64,000 nucleotides of DNA from CAIWHR01 sp963773195 (GTDB lineage: Bacteria; Pseudomonadota; Gammaproteobacteria; Burkholderiales; Casimicrobiaceae), in NCBI GenBank assembly GCA_963773195.1, contig CAVZAE010000017.1:62001-126000 (forward strand). The letters run 5' to 3'. Each line of letters opens with the position of its first letter. Within the stretch, counting starts at the first letter, position 1. The notes beneath the pieces were generated by a model. That model did no database searches. It was not told the origin of the DNA and saw only the letters and a program-made list of their open reading frames with translations. Positions 11,058 to 19,499 of this stretch are shown in pieces. A program made the translations under genes and the position numbers.

Positions 11058-11698
11058 TCGCCGAATCCCGTTCCGCTCACACCGTGAGCGACTTCGATGC
11101 ACGTGCTGCGACGTGGGACGATGATCCGACGAAGGTCGAGCGCGCACGCGCGATCGCCCACCAGATCGCGCGCGAGGTCCCGCTCGCCGGCGCCATGGCC
11201 GCGCTCGAGTACGGCGCGGGCACGGGCCTCCTCGGCTTCATGCTGCGCGATCGCATCGGTGAGCTCACCCTTGCCGACGTCTCCGAGGGGATGCTCGCGG
11301 TCGCCGCACGCAAGGTCGCGGCGTCCGGTGATCCGCGCGTGCGCACGGTCAAGCTCGACCTTCTCACCGATCCGCTCCCCGCGGACCGCTACGACCTCGT
11401 CTTCTCGGCAATGACGCTTCATCACATCCCGGACACGGTCGGCATCCTGCAGCGCTTCCGCGCGATCCTGCGCCCCAGTGGCCTCCTGTGCATCGCTGAT
11501 CTGGACAGCGAAGACGGCAGTTTCCACGGCACCGGCTTCGACGGGCACCTGGGCTTCGATCGCGCGATCCTCGGCGCGCAGGCGCGCGCGGCGGGATTTG
11601 CGAGCGTGCGCTTTTCGACGGCCTACGAGATGCGCAAGGCGGTACCCGACGGCATGCGCACGTTTCCGATCTTCCTGATGGTCGCGCAAACGAGCTAG
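11054..11698 (+). CDS. Class I SAM-dependent methyltransferase
   Basis: 214 residues, intact, starting at an ATG that overlaps the previous stop by four bases. The SAM-binding motif I is ALEYGAGTGLLGF (about residues 48-60), followed by LADVSEGML (acidic loop), DRYDLVFSAMTLHHIPD and LRPSGLLCIADL. This is the Methyltransf_11/25-like arrangement for small-molecule methylation. It is the last gene of the plus-strand run and meets the cytochrome gene tail to tail nine bases later. The substrate is unknown. Confidence 0.85.
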   Translation: MIAESRSAHTVSDFDARAATWDDDPTKVERARAIAHQIAREVPLAGAMAALEYGAGTGLLGFMLRDRIGELTLADVSEGMLAVAARKVAASGDPRVRTVKLDLLTDPLPADRYDLVFSAMTLHHIPDTVGILQRFRAILRPSGLLCIADLDSEDGSFHGTGFDGHLGFDRAILGAQARAAGFASVRFSTAYEMRKAVPDGMRTFPIFLMVAQTS

Positions 11699-11707
11699 GG
11701 TCGGTCG

Positions 11708-12709
11708 CTAGTGGTTCCCCTTCTCGAGAGGGGGGACCGTCCTCAGGTACGCCCACAGGGCCCCGAGCTCGGTGTCGGTCATCTTGCCGTAGGCCTCCCA
11801 CGGCATCGCCTTGTTGATCGCCGTGCCGTCCTTGCGCTTGCCCTCGCGCAACGCGCGGATGAAATCGGCCTCGTTCCACGATTTGAGGCCCGTCTCGTGC
11901 GGAGTCAGGTTGGCGACGATCGGCATGTCGGGATCGCCCGCGAGCTTGCCGCCGGACAGGTTGGGCCCGTGGCAGCCGCGACAGACCTGCACGATGTGCT
12001 GCCCGAGCTCCGCATTGGGCGCGGCGGCGGGCGGGTCGACCAGGTGAGCCTTGTCGTGATCGATCGTGGCCGCCACGAAGGTCTTGGGCTCGGTGGCGAT
12101 CAGGAACGAAAACACGGGCCCGAACTTCACGGGACCGAGATCGCGATCGACCGGTGGCATTGAGCGGATGTAAGCGACGATGTCCGACAACTCGTGGTCA
12201 CTCAGGTTGACGAAATCCTGCGACGGCATCGACGACGTGCGCCCGTTGCGGCGCACGCCGTGGCGCACCGCACGGTCCCAATCGTTGGCGGTGAAGCCCT
12301 GCGTGACGCTGCCCTTGCCGGACGTCAGATTGGGAGCGACCCAGTGGCCGACCAAGGCGACATCGATGATCGTGTCGCCGCCGAAATCCTTCGCGTGGCA
12401 GCTGTTGCACGACGTGCGGCTTTCGACGAGGTGCAGGCCGCGAACAATCGCGCGCTCGAGGGCGACCGCATTCAGGTCCACGCCGGCCAGGGGATCGGTC
12501 GGCGCAGCACCCGCCGCGACCCGCTCGGCCCGAAGCGCTGTGAGCTCCTGATCCGTGAGTGGGAACGGGATCGGAAAGCTCGCCGTGTGCACCGTCCACT
12601 CCTTGTTGTAACGACTCATCGCGACCTGGTAGGCCACGAACCAGGCGATGAGCGCGAGCACGACGATCGCCGCCAATCCCCAACCGATGTACCGCAGTGC
12701 CTTCCTCAT
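11708..12709 (-). CDS. Diheme cytochrome c, membrane-anchored
   Basis: 333 residues. One N-terminal transmembrane segment (about 8-29, IGWGLAAIVVLALIAWFVA) is uncleaved-looking and would anchor the protein facing the periplasm. Two heme-attachment motifs are visible: CNSCH at 101-105 and CRGCH at 243-247, each followed by cytochrome c signatures (LSDHELSDIVAYIRSMPP around 169-186; MTDTELGALWAYLRTVPP near the end). The arrangement resembles cytochromes that pass electrons from dehydrogenases to the respiratory chain. No dehydrogenase partner is adjacent. It sits alone, 37 bases downstream of the MidA-like gene on the same strand. Confidence 0.88.
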   Translation of the reverse strand: MRKALRYIGWGLAAIVVLALIAWFVAYQVAMSRYNKEWTVHTASFPIPFPLTDQELTALRAERVAAGAAPTDPLAGVDLNAVALERAIVRGLHLVESRTSCNSCHAKDFGGDTIIDVALVGHWVAPNLTSGKGSVTQGFTANDWDRAVRHGVRRNGRTSSMPSQDFVNLSDHELSDIVAYIRSMPPVDRDLGPVKFGPVFSFLIATEPKTFVAATIDHDKAHLVDPPAAAPNAELGQHIVQVCRGCHGPNLSGGKLAGDPDMPIVANLTPHETGLKSWNEADFIRALREGKRKDGTAINKAMPWEAYGKMTDTELGALWAYLRTVPPLEKGNH

Positions 12710-12746
12710 TCAAGCCTCCCTTTCCGACCGCTCAGATCCCGTTGCC

Positions 12747-13907
12747 TCAGAGACGGTGGCTGCGATCGGCGAGCGCAAACCCCGGCCACTCGATGCCGTC
12801 GGATTTCGTGAGCGCGAGCACCTTGAAGAGCTCGCCCATCTCGGCAGGTGACAGGAGCTGCTGCACGGGCGCCGCCGCTTTCAAGTATGCAACTGAGTCC
12901 GCAGGGCCGGTCGCCGCGAGCGCATCGAGGATGCCACAGCCCAGCAGAAACGCCGCCTGCGTCGTGAAGCCAGCGACGGCGAGGCCGGCACGCTCGCCGG
13001 CGCGAGCCATCGCGGTGAAATCGACATGCGCGGTGATGTCGGAGAGCCCGGGCCATAGCAACGGATCATCGTGCGCGCGATGGCGGTAGTGACCCATCAG
13101 CGTTCCGCGGTTGCGCTGCGGATGATAGTACTCGGCGGCGGGAAAGCCGTAGTCGATTGCGAGCAGCGCGCCGTGTGCGATGCGTCGGCCGAGATCGTCG
13201 ACCAGTGCCTCGGCGCCTGGATTGATCTCGCTCGCGTAGTCGCCACCCTCGGGAAAGCGCTCCGCGGCGAGCGCGACGAGGCGTGCGACCGCCGGCCGTT
13301 CCGCCCATGCGAAGCCGCCGCGTGCATCGTCCCACGCCACGCCGCGTTCCAGCCACGCGCCGTTGCGCCGTGCAATGACGTGCACGGGGAGCGCGTCGAG
13401 CACCTCGTTCGCGACGACAGCTCCGTTGATCGCCGCCGGCAGTCCGTCGAGCCAAACGACGCGATTGGCGTACGAAGGTGACACCCGGGCGAGCGTCGCG
13501 CGCTGGCGCTCGCGCAGGTCCGGCGACGGATCGAGAATCGCATAGCGCGTGGGCAGCGCCTCGCGCGCAGCGAGAGCGTTCAGAAGATCCGCTGCAAGGC
13601 GCCCGCTGCCGGCGCCGAGCTCGACAATTTCCCGCCCGGGCGCAACCGCCAGGATGGCTTCGACCTGACGCGCGAGCGCCGTCGCAAAGACTGCCGTCAT
13701 CTCCGGCGCCGTCACGAAATCGCCGGCACCGCCGAGCTTTGTCGCACCCGCCGTGTAGTACCCGAGGCCGGGCGCATACAGCACGAGGTCCATGTAACGG
13801 GCGAAGGGAATCCATCCGCCCGTGCCCTCGATCGCCGCGCGAACGTGCGCCACGACGCGCGCGCTGTGTGCGGCGGCCACCGGATCGGGAAGCGGGAGCG
13901 CGGACAC
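12747..13907 (-). CDS. MidA/NDUFAF7-like SAM-dependent methyltransferase
   Basis: 386 residues from a GTG at 13907. The start was chosen because the family begins at about this point (PVAAAHSARVVAHVRAAI, then GGWIPFARYMDLVLYAPGLGYY) and longer versions would run into the divergent pteridine reductase gene. The SAM motif is IVELGAGSGRLAADLL; further family segments are VVANEVLDALPVHVI, ALLAIDYGFPAAEYYHP and LLWPGLSDITAHVDFTAM. Eukaryotic NDUFAF7 methylates a complex I subunit; the bacterial protein's substrate is not settled. The gene is divergent from the pteridine reductase gene with an 80-base gap. Confidence 0.85.
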   Translation of the reverse strand: MSALPLPDPVAAAHSARVVAHVRAAIEGTGGWIPFARYMDLVLYAPGLGYYTAGATKLGGAGDFVTAPEMTAVFATALARQVEAILAVAPGREIVELGAGSGRLAADLLNALAAREALPTRYAILDPSPDLRERQRATLARVSPSYANRVVWLDGLPAAINGAVVANEVLDALPVHVIARRNGAWLERGVAWDDARGGFAWAERPAVARLVALAAERFPEGGDYASEINPGAEALVDDLGRRIAHGALLAIDYGFPAAEYYHPQRNRGTLMGHYRHRAHDDPLLWPGLSDITAHVDFTAMARAGERAGLAVAGFTTQAAFLLGCGILDALAATGPADSVAYLKAAAPVQQLLSPAEMGELFKVLALTKSDGIEWPGFALADRSHRL

Positions 13908-13960
13908 GTCGTGGCGGGCGTCCGCGTCGATGCGCCACGGCGGACGTTGTGCTAGATTGG

Positions 13961-13978
13961 CCCGGAGTCTACTCCGGG
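13961..13978. promoter_or_regulatory. 18-bp perfect palindrome in the midA-like/folM-like divergent gap
   Basis: Arms CCCGGAGT and ACTCCGGG with a two-base centre. The right arm overlaps the GGGAG that would serve as the ribosome site of the GTG start at 13987. It could be a protein operator in the divergent promoter region, or form an RNA hairpin that hides the ribosome site. Nothing else in the window repeats it. Confidence 0.4.
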
Positions 13979-13986
13979 AGTGCCGC

Positions 13987-14724
13987 GTGGAGGGCAAGGT
14001 CGTGCTGATCACGGGCGGTGCCAAGCGGGTGGGCGCCGCGATCTGCCGGAGGCTCCACGCCGCGGGCGCGAATCTGATGTTGCACTACCGCGCCTCCGCG
14101 GGCGAGGCACGGCTCCTGCAGGCCGAGCTCAATCGCACGCGTGCCGATTCGGTCGCGCTGATCCAGGCGGATCTGCTCGAGCAGAAAACGCTGCCCTCGC
14201 TGGTCGAGCAGACGGTGCAGCGCTTCGGCCGCCTGGACGCACTGGTCAACAATGCGTCCTCGTTCTACCCCTCGCCCGTGGGCGAGATCACGGCCGCCGT
14301 TTGGGACGATCTTATGGGCACCAACCTGCGCGCGCCGATGTTCCTCTCGCAGGCGGCGGCGCCGGCGCTCCGCAAGTCACAGGGCGCGATAGTGAATATC
14401 GTCGACATTCATGCCGAGCGACCGCTCAAGAACTACGTCGTCTATTCGGTCGCGAAGGCCGGCCTGGCCGCGCTCACACGGTCGCTCGCGCGCGAGCTCG
14501 CGCCCGAGGTGCGCGTGAATGCGGTCGCGCCGGGACCGATCCTGTGGCCCGACAATGCGTCGTTCGACGAAGTGTCGCGGCAGCGGATCATCTCGCACAC
14601 GCTGTTGAAGCGCGAAGGCGAGCCGGACGATATCGCGAAAGCCGTGCACTTCCTGCTCGCTGACGCGACCTACGTCACCGGCGAGACGATCCGCGTCGAC
14701 GGCGGGCGGCACATCGCCATCTGA
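13987..14724 (+). CDS. Pteridine reductase, short-chain dehydrogenase family (FolM-like)
   Basis: 245 residues from a GTG at 13987. Glycine-rich nucleotide motif is ITGGAKRVGAAICRRLH (residues about 7-23), then NNASSFYPSPVGE, a mid-protein IVDIHAERPLKNYVVYSVAK holding the catalytic Tyr-x3-Lys (Y-S-V-A-K), and VNAVAPGPILWP. The GAKR dinucleotide loop plus NNASSFYP and IHAERPL are characteristic of bacterial pteridine reductases (PTR1/FolM) rather than of general 3-oxoacyl reductases. It would reduce dihydrobiopterin or dihydrofolate with NADPH. A DUF2905 gene follows after six bases. Confidence 0.86.
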   Translation: MEGKVVLITGGAKRVGAAICRRLHAAGANLMLHYRASAGEARLLQAELNRTRADSVALIQADLLEQKTLPSLVEQTVQRFGRLDALVNNASSFYPSPVGEITAAVWDDLMGTNLRAPMFLSQAAAPALRKSQGAIVNIVDIHAERPLKNYVVYSVAKAGLAALTRSLARELAPEVRVNAVAPGPILWPDNASFDEVSRQRIISHTLLKREGEPDDIAKAVHFLLADATYVTGETIRVDGGRHIAI

Positions 14725-14730
14725 AGCGTC

Positions 14731-14931
14731 GTGCCCCGCTTCCTGATCACCCTCGGCATCGTGCTCGTCATCGCGGGCCTCGCATGGCCCTTCCTGGCCA
14801 AGCTCGGCCTCGGCCGCCTGCCGGGCGACATTCACGTCGAGCGCGAAGGGTTTTCGTTCTATTTCCCGATCACGACCGGGCTCATCATCTCGGCCGTGGT
14901 CAGCCTCGTGCTTTGGCTGTTACGGCGTTGA
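14731..14931 (+). CDS. DUF2905 small membrane protein
   Basis: 66 residues from a GTG at 14731. Two hydrophobic helices (about 3-23 and 45-62) flank the conserved hydrophilic turn LGRLPGDIHVEREGFSFYFP, which is the hallmark of DUF2905. Function is unknown. It follows the pteridine reductase by six bases and is probably co-transcribed. Its last 12 bases overlap the end of the convergent gcvR-like gene. Confidence 0.9.
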   Translation: MPRFLITLGIVLVIAGLAWPFLAKLGLGRLPGDIHVEREGFSFYFPITTGLIISAVVSLVLWLLRR

Positions 14932-15450
14932 CGGCGCGGCGACGTCGAGATCGACCATCAGCTCGTTCGCGAGCGCTTCGAGCTCGCGCCTTAGATCGTC
15001 GTCGGCGACACTCGCCGGAACCGAGACCGCGGCGTCGAACCTGAACAGGCGCTCCGCCGACATCGGGGCGCTCTCGATGGCCGTGTGGAGTTCTTCGATG
15101 CTGACGCCGCGCCGCGCGAGCGCGCCCGACAGCTCGCGGACGATCCCCGGCCGGTCGTTGCCGACGAGAGAGAGACTCATACGACGCCGCGGTCCGCCCG
15201 GCGAGGTCAATTTGCCGCGCGCGATCGCAACCTCGAGATCCGACGACGCGAGCGCGCGCAGCGCAGTGGCGAGCGCGTCGGCCTGCGCTTCCGCCACTTC
15301 GAAATGTACGATGCCCGCGAATTGCCCGGCGAGGCTCGCCATGCGACTGCCGGCCCAGTTGGCTCCGAACTGCCGCGCCGCGTCCGACAGCTGATTGACG
15401 ATGCCCGGACGATCCGGACCGATCACCGTGACCACGAGCGAGGCTGTCAT
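14920..15450 (-). CDS. Tandem ACT-domain protein, GcvR-like
   Basis: 176 residues. Two ACT domains: residues about 3-75 (VVTVIGPDRPGIVNQLSDAA, with the GANWAGSRMASLAGQFAGI strand) and 92-165 (SLVGNDRPGIVRELSGALA, then IEELHTAIESAPMS). This is the arrangement of the glycine cleavage system repressor GcvR and relatives, which act by binding a partner regulator and have no DNA-binding domain. The ATG overlaps the chaC stop by four bases, so translation is probably coupled. No gcv genes are nearby, so the regulatory target is inferred only from the family. Confidence 0.82.
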   Translation of the reverse strand: MTASLVVTVIGPDRPGIVNQLSDAARQFGANWAGSRMASLAGQFAGIVHFEVAEAQADALATALRALASSDLEVAIARGKLTSPGGPRRRMSLSLVGNDRPGIVRELSGALARRGVSIEELHTAIESAPMSAERLFRFDAAVSVPASVADDDLRRELEALANELMVDLDVAAPSTP

Positions 15451-16154
15451 GAGGGAACTTTCGTCTTTGCAAGGTCGGAGGCGATCGTGATCACCCGTCG
15501 TGCGAGCGATTCGAGATACGGGTCGACGATCCCGTGCGAGACCAGCGCGACCCGCGTGCGCTCGAGGTAATCGGCCGACGCGCCGAATGCGCCACGCGCG
15601 GCGGTGATGACGTCGGACTCCTTCGCGAGCGACAGGCGTCCCGCGTACTGCGGATGATCTCGCCGGACGACAAACGCGAGCGCGACGAGCTCGCGGCCGT
15701 CGCCGTCGAGGCGCACCCAACGCGGACGGTACGCGCCGACGACCATCTCCCGCCGCCACAGCAGATGCAATTCGTCGAGCGCAAGAGGCGCCGGGAGGCG
15801 CATCGCAACGCCACGGCAGGTGCCGCCACGGTCGAGCCCTAGCACGAGGCCCGGCTGTTCCGGCGTGCCGCGTGTGGCGACCGACCAGAGGCAGAAACGC
15901 CGATGGAGACCGCGCAGCGTCGCAGGCCGCATTTCCGCGACCGGGAACAGTGGGTTCCACAGGAGCGAGCCGTAGGCGAACACCCACCAGCCCGCGCCCT
16001 TCGGCCGTTGCGCGAGCGTCGAAGTGAGCGAATCCGACAGCTGCTCGTCGTTGAGCGCGTGTCCCGCGTCGACGGCCGCGAGGTAGATCTCGCGCATCCG
16101 GCCCAGCTCGAGATCGGTTCGGCAGAGGACGTCGGAGCGCGTCGGGTGTTTCAT
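15447..16154 (-). CDS. chaC: Glutathione-specific gamma-glutamylcyclotransferase (ChaC family)
   Basis: 235 residues from ATG 16154. The signature VFAYGSLLWNP (about residues 58-68) provides the YGSL substrate-binding loop, followed by LRGLHRRFCLWSVATRGTP, GLVLGLDRGGTCRGVAMRL and ALAFVVRRDHPQYAG. The family degrades glutathione to 5-oxoproline and Cys-Gly in the cytosol. It overlaps its upstream and downstream neighbours by four bases each, in a tight minus-strand operon of amidase, 52-residue protein, chaC and gcvR-like gene. Confidence 0.9.
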   Translation of the reverse strand: MKHPTRSDVLCRTDLELGRMREIYLAAVDAGHALNDEQLSDSLTSTLAQRPKGAGWWVFAYGSLLWNPLFPVAEMRPATLRGLHRRFCLWSVATRGTPEQPGLVLGLDRGGTCRGVAMRLPAPLALDELHLLWRREMVVGAYRPRWVRLDGDGRELVALAFVVRRDHPQYAGRLSLAKESDVITAARGAFGASADYLERTRVALVSHGIVDPYLESLARRVITIASDLAKTKVPS

Positions 16155-16309
16155 ACGTCGTCGAGGGGCGTGCGCGCCAGTTCGATCTTTGCCTGGCGCC
16201 GCTTCGCTGCCGTCGTCTTGCCATGCGCGCCGCCTTTGCGCAAGAGCGGCGAGCGTGCGACGGGGTTGCGTGGCTTTGGCGGCAGGACGTGCTTTTTCGC
16301 GCGCTTCAT
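16151..16309 (-). CDS. 52-residue basic protein between amidase and chaC
   Basis: An open frame of 52 codons, starting at an ATG that overlaps the amidase stop by four bases and ending four bases into chaC. The coupling on both sides argues that it is translated. It is very basic (MKRAKKHVLPPKPRNPVARS at the N-terminus, then LLRKGGAHGKTTAAKRRQAK) with an acidic tail. No transmembrane segment and no known domain that I can name. The Lys/Arg-rich, proline-containing sequence would suit a nucleic-acid- or ribosome-binding role, but that is only a guess. Confidence 0.65.
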   Translation of the reverse strand: MKRAKKHVLPPKPRNPVARSPLLRKGGAHGKTTAAKRRQAKIELARTPLDDV

Positions 16310-17616
16310 GGCAGCGGCGTAAACGGGAGGCGCGCTTCGCACCAGGCGGCGACTGCGAGCAAACGGTCGTCGGCCCCGAGCGGCGCCGCAAGCTGCAGCC
16401 CCAATGGCAAGCCGTTTGGCGCGCAGCCGATCGGGATCGAGATCGCGGGAAAGCCGAGCAGCGTCCATAGCGTGCAGCACGCGGGATCGCCGGTCGAGGC
16501 GAGACCCGCGGGTGCCGGACCTCGCGCGGGCGGCGAGAGCACGGCGTCAAAGCCATCGAGCCATAGGGTAAACGCGGCGATCGCCTCGTCGCGGCGCCGG
16601 CGCGCCACCTCGTAGTTCGTGCGCGAGGTCGCGGCGCCTTCGTCGAGCGCGGCGTTGAGTACTGTGGACATCCTGCCGCGCTCGCGCTGCTGGAGCTCGC
16701 CCAGGACCGCGGCAGCCTCGTGCAGAATGATCGTCCCGTGGACGAGCTGGGCGTCACGCCACTGCGCGGGAAATTCGACCAGAGCGACTTCGGCACCGGC
16801 GTGCTGCAACTTCTGGACGGCGGCGTCCAGGGCGTCGGCGGCGTCGCGCTCGATCGTAGTCCACGGAAAGCCTGCAAGGTAAGCAAGGCGCGGCGGCCGT
16901 TCGAGCGACGGCGGCGCGGCGGCGACACGTCCCGCATCGGCGAGCACGCTCGCGAGCAGTCCCGCACCGGCGACGTCGCGCGCGAATGTTCCGACCTGAT
17001 CAAGTGAGGGGCTGAAGACGAACGCACCCGTCCAGGGAATCGAGTCCTTGGTCGGCTTGAACCCCACGACGCCGCAAAACGCAGCCGGACGGATCACCGA
17101 GCCGTTGGTCTGTGTGCCCATCGCGCAGAGGACGTGCCCCGCGGCCACCGCGGCGGCGGACCCCGACGATGAGCCACCGGGCATGTGCGAAGGGTTCCAC
17201 GGATTCCGGGTGTTGCCCGGATAATAGTATGCAAACTCTGTCGTCACCGTCTTGCCGAAGACGTACCCGCCTGCGCGGCGCAATCGAGCCACGCTCTTCG
17301 CATCCCGCGCCGGTCGCTCTCCCGCGAAGATCGGAGAGCCATTCTCGGTCGGGTGATCCGACGTTGCGAGGATGTCCTTGACGCCAACGCCAACGCCGGC
17401 GAGCTGACCTCGGGCGGTCCGCGCGGCAGCGTCGCAGCGCTCGGCTTCCGCGCGCACGTGCACGGGATCGAGGTGCGCCCACGCCTGGATGACGGCGTCC
17501 GTGGCGGCAATGCGCGCGAGATGTGCCTCCGCCAGCTCGCGCGCGGTCAACTCGTTCACAGCGATCGCACTGACCGCGTCGGTCAAGCGCAGCGTCGAGG
17601 CGAGCCGGTCGGTCAT
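16306..17616 (-). CDS. Amidase signature family hydrolase
   Basis: 436 residues, intact. The Ser-cisSer-Lys catalytic set is visible: Lys80 in GVGVKDI, the serine-rich loop GGSSSGSAAAVAAG at 147-160, and the nucleophile Ser173 in TQTNGSVIRPAAFCGVVG. Length and C-terminus (LLGFPAISIPIGCAPNGLPLGLQLAAP) are those of GatA-like stand-alone amidases. The true GatA partners (GatB, GatC) are absent, so it is more likely a catabolic or detoxifying amidase than a tRNA amidotransferase subunit. It starts nine bases after hemW stops. Confidence 0.9.
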   Translation of the reverse strand: MTDRLASTLRLTDAVSAIAVNELTARELAEAHLARIAATDAVIQAWAHLDPVHVRAEAERCDAAARTARGQLAGVGVGVKDILATSDHPTENGSPIFAGERPARDAKSVARLRRAGGYVFGKTVTTEFAYYYPGNTRNPWNPSHMPGGSSSGSAAAVAAGHVLCAMGTQTNGSVIRPAAFCGVVGFKPTKDSIPWTGAFVFSPSLDQVGTFARDVAGAGLLASVLADAGRVAAAPPSLERPPRLAYLAGFPWTTIERDAADALDAAVQKLQHAGAEVALVEFPAQWRDAQLVHGTIILHEAAAVLGELQQRERGRMSTVLNAALDEGAATSRTNYEVARRRRDEAIAAFTLWLDGFDAVLSPPARGPAPAGLASTGDPACCTLWTLLGFPAISIPIGCAPNGLPLGLQLAAPLGADDRLLAVAAWCEARLPFTPLP

Positions 17617-17625
17617 TCCCGGTGC

Positions 17626-18873
17626 CTAGTGTCCGTCGCGCACCGGATCGAGCCGCGTGAGCGGCGCCACCGCCGTCGGGCGCTCCGGCAGGAACGACCC
17701 CTGCAGCCTGTTCAGGAACCTCCGGCCAAGCGCCGTCGGCCGGATCACCGTGGGGTCCGCATCGATCAATCCTCGCACGGTGGCGGCCTCGAGGCCGCGG
17801 GCGACGATCGCGAGCGGAAATCCCGTTCGCTCGGCGAAGAGCGTGGCCGGTACACCGCTCGTCAGGCGCAGCGCGTTCAGCATGAACTCGAAGCCGATGT
17901 CGTCGCGGGAGACTTCGGCATTGTCCATCAACGGCGCGCCGGCCGCGACCCGCTCCAGGTATTGCTTCGGTTGCCGGTATCGGACCTGCCGGATGATGCG
18001 ATCGGGAAGCGACAACTTCGAATGCGCGCCGGCACCAATGCCGAGATAATCGCCGAAGCGCCAATAGTTGAGGTTGTGCCGGCACTCGTAGCCGGCGCGC
18101 GCGTGCGCGGACGTCTCGTAGTGCATGTAGCCGGCGTCGGCGAGCGTCGCTTGCACAGCGTTCTCGATGTCGGCGGCCGCGTCCTCGTCCGGCACCTCCG
18201 GCGGATGCCGATGGAACGGCGTATTAGGTTCGAGCGTGAGCTGATAGAACGACAGGTGCGGCGGCGAGAACGAGATCGCCGTGGCTGCATCCGCGCGCGC
18301 CTCGTCGACCGTCTGCCGCGGCAGCGCGTACATGAGATCCAGATTGACATTGCCGAAGATGCTGAGCGCCGATTCCGCGGCGGCGCGCGCCTCGTTCTCG
18401 TCGTGAATGCGGCCCAGCGCACGCAGGTGTTCGGGATTGAAGCTCTGAACGCCGAGCGAAAGCCGGTTGACGCCCGCCGCGCGGAAGCCCGCGAATTTCT
18501 CGCGTTCGAATGTACCGGGGTTGGCTTCCAGCGTGATCTCCGCATCGGGAGCCACCGGCATGCGCGCGCGGATGCCCGACAGCAGGCGGTCGATCGACGC
18601 CGGGCGGAACAGGCTCGGTGTCCCACCGCCGATGAACACCGAGAAGATCCGCCGCCCCCAGACCGACGGCAACGCGAGCTCGAGGTCGGTCAGCAGTGCA
18701 TCGACGTAGCGATCCTCCGGCACGTCGCCCTTCGCCTCATGCGAGTTGAAGTCGCAATAGGGGCACTTGCGCACGCACCACGGGAGATGCACGTACAAGG
18801 ACAGCGGCGGCAGCGCGGCGAAGCGAGGTCGCGTCGGCGCGACCTCGATGCGCGCCACGGGCGTTTCCGTCAT
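17626..18873 (-). CDS. hemW: Radical SAM heme chaperone HemW
   Basis: 415 residues. The radical SAM cluster motif is CVRKCPYC with cysteines 33, 37 and 40 (CxxxCxxC), inside YVHLPWCVRKCPYCDFNSH, which distinguishes HemW/HemN-like proteins. Further family segments are FIGGGTPSLF, EANPGTFE, RLSLGVQSFN and GIGAGAHS. Oxygen-independent coproporphyrinogen oxidase HemN has extra N-terminal residues absent here, so HemW is the better name. It inserts heme into respiratory enzymes. Its ATG overlaps the rdgB stop by four bases, the usual rph-rdgB-hemW order. Confidence 0.93.
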   Translation of the reverse strand: MTETPVARIEVAPTRPRFAALPPLSLYVHLPWCVRKCPYCDFNSHEAKGDVPEDRYVDALLTDLELALPSVWGRRIFSVFIGGGTPSLFRPASIDRLLSGIRARMPVAPDAEITLEANPGTFEREKFAGFRAAGVNRLSLGVQSFNPEHLRALGRIHDENEARAAAESALSIFGNVNLDLMYALPRQTVDEARADAATAISFSPPHLSFYQLTLEPNTPFHRHPPEVPDEDAAADIENAVQATLADAGYMHYETSAHARAGYECRHNLNYWRFGDYLGIGAGAHSKLSLPDRIIRQVRYRQPKQYLERVAAGAPLMDNAEVSRDDIGFEFMLNALRLTSGVPATLFAERTGFPLAIVARGLEAATVRGLIDADPTVIRPTALGRRFLNRLQGSFLPERPTAVAPLTRLDPVRDGH

Positions 18874-19475
18874 CGCGTGCCTCGCTCTGTCGCAAGCTGC
18901 GCGATCAGCGCGCGCATCGCCTTGCCGCGGTGCGACAGCTCGTTCTTCTTCTCGAGCGGCAGCTCCGCGCCGGTCAGGCCGGTCCCGGGGTCGAGGAAAT
19001 GCGGGTCATAGCCGAATCCGCCCGTCCCGCGCGGCGCGTCGACGATCGTGCCGTGCCAGTCGCCCTGCGCGATGATCGGCTCGGGATCGCCGGCATGGCG
19101 GACGAGCGCAAGCACGCACGCGTAGCGGGCGCGCCGATCGACAACGCCTGCGAGTGCTGCGATCAGCTTCGCGTTGTTTCGAGCATCCGACCGCGGCTCC
19201 CCTGCGTAGCGGGCACTCTGCACGCCGGGCGCCCCATCGAGCGCGTCGACACACAACCCCGAATCGTCAGCCAGTGCGGGCAGTCTGGCCGCGCGGCTGG
19301 CGTGACGCGCCTTCTCGAGCGCATTCTCGACGAACGTCGCGTGCGGCTCATCCGCTTCGGCGATTCCGAGCTCCGTCTGCGCTACGACGTCGATGCCAAG
19401 CGGCGAGAGGAGCCGGCGGAACTCGCGCAGCTTGCCGTCGTTGTTCGACGCGAGGACCAGGCGCGCGATCGCCAT
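18870..19475 (-). CDS. rdgB: dITP/XTP pyrophosphatase (RdgB/HAM1 family)
   Basis: 201 residues. It begins with the family signature LVLASNNDGKLREFRRLL and has FVENALEKARHAS, LPALADDSGLCVDAL, GAPGVQSARYAG, GTGGFGYDPHFLDP and the terminal LSHRGKAMRALI. All are standard HAM1 landmarks, and length is typical. It hydrolyses non-canonical purine triphosphates to keep them out of DNA. It lies between rph (24 bases upstream) and hemW (overlap of four bases). Confidence 0.95.
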   Translation of the reverse strand: MAIARLVLASNNDGKLREFRRLLSPLGIDVVAQTELGIAEADEPHATFVENALEKARHASRAARLPALADDSGLCVDALDGAPGVQSARYAGEPRSDARNNAKLIAALAGVVDRRARYACVLALVRHAGDPEPIIAQGDWHGTIVDAPRGTGGFGYDPHFLDPGTGLTGAELPLEKKNELSHRGKAMRALIAQLATERGTR

Positions 19476-19499
19476 CCCGCCGCCGTCGCTCCAGCCGCC

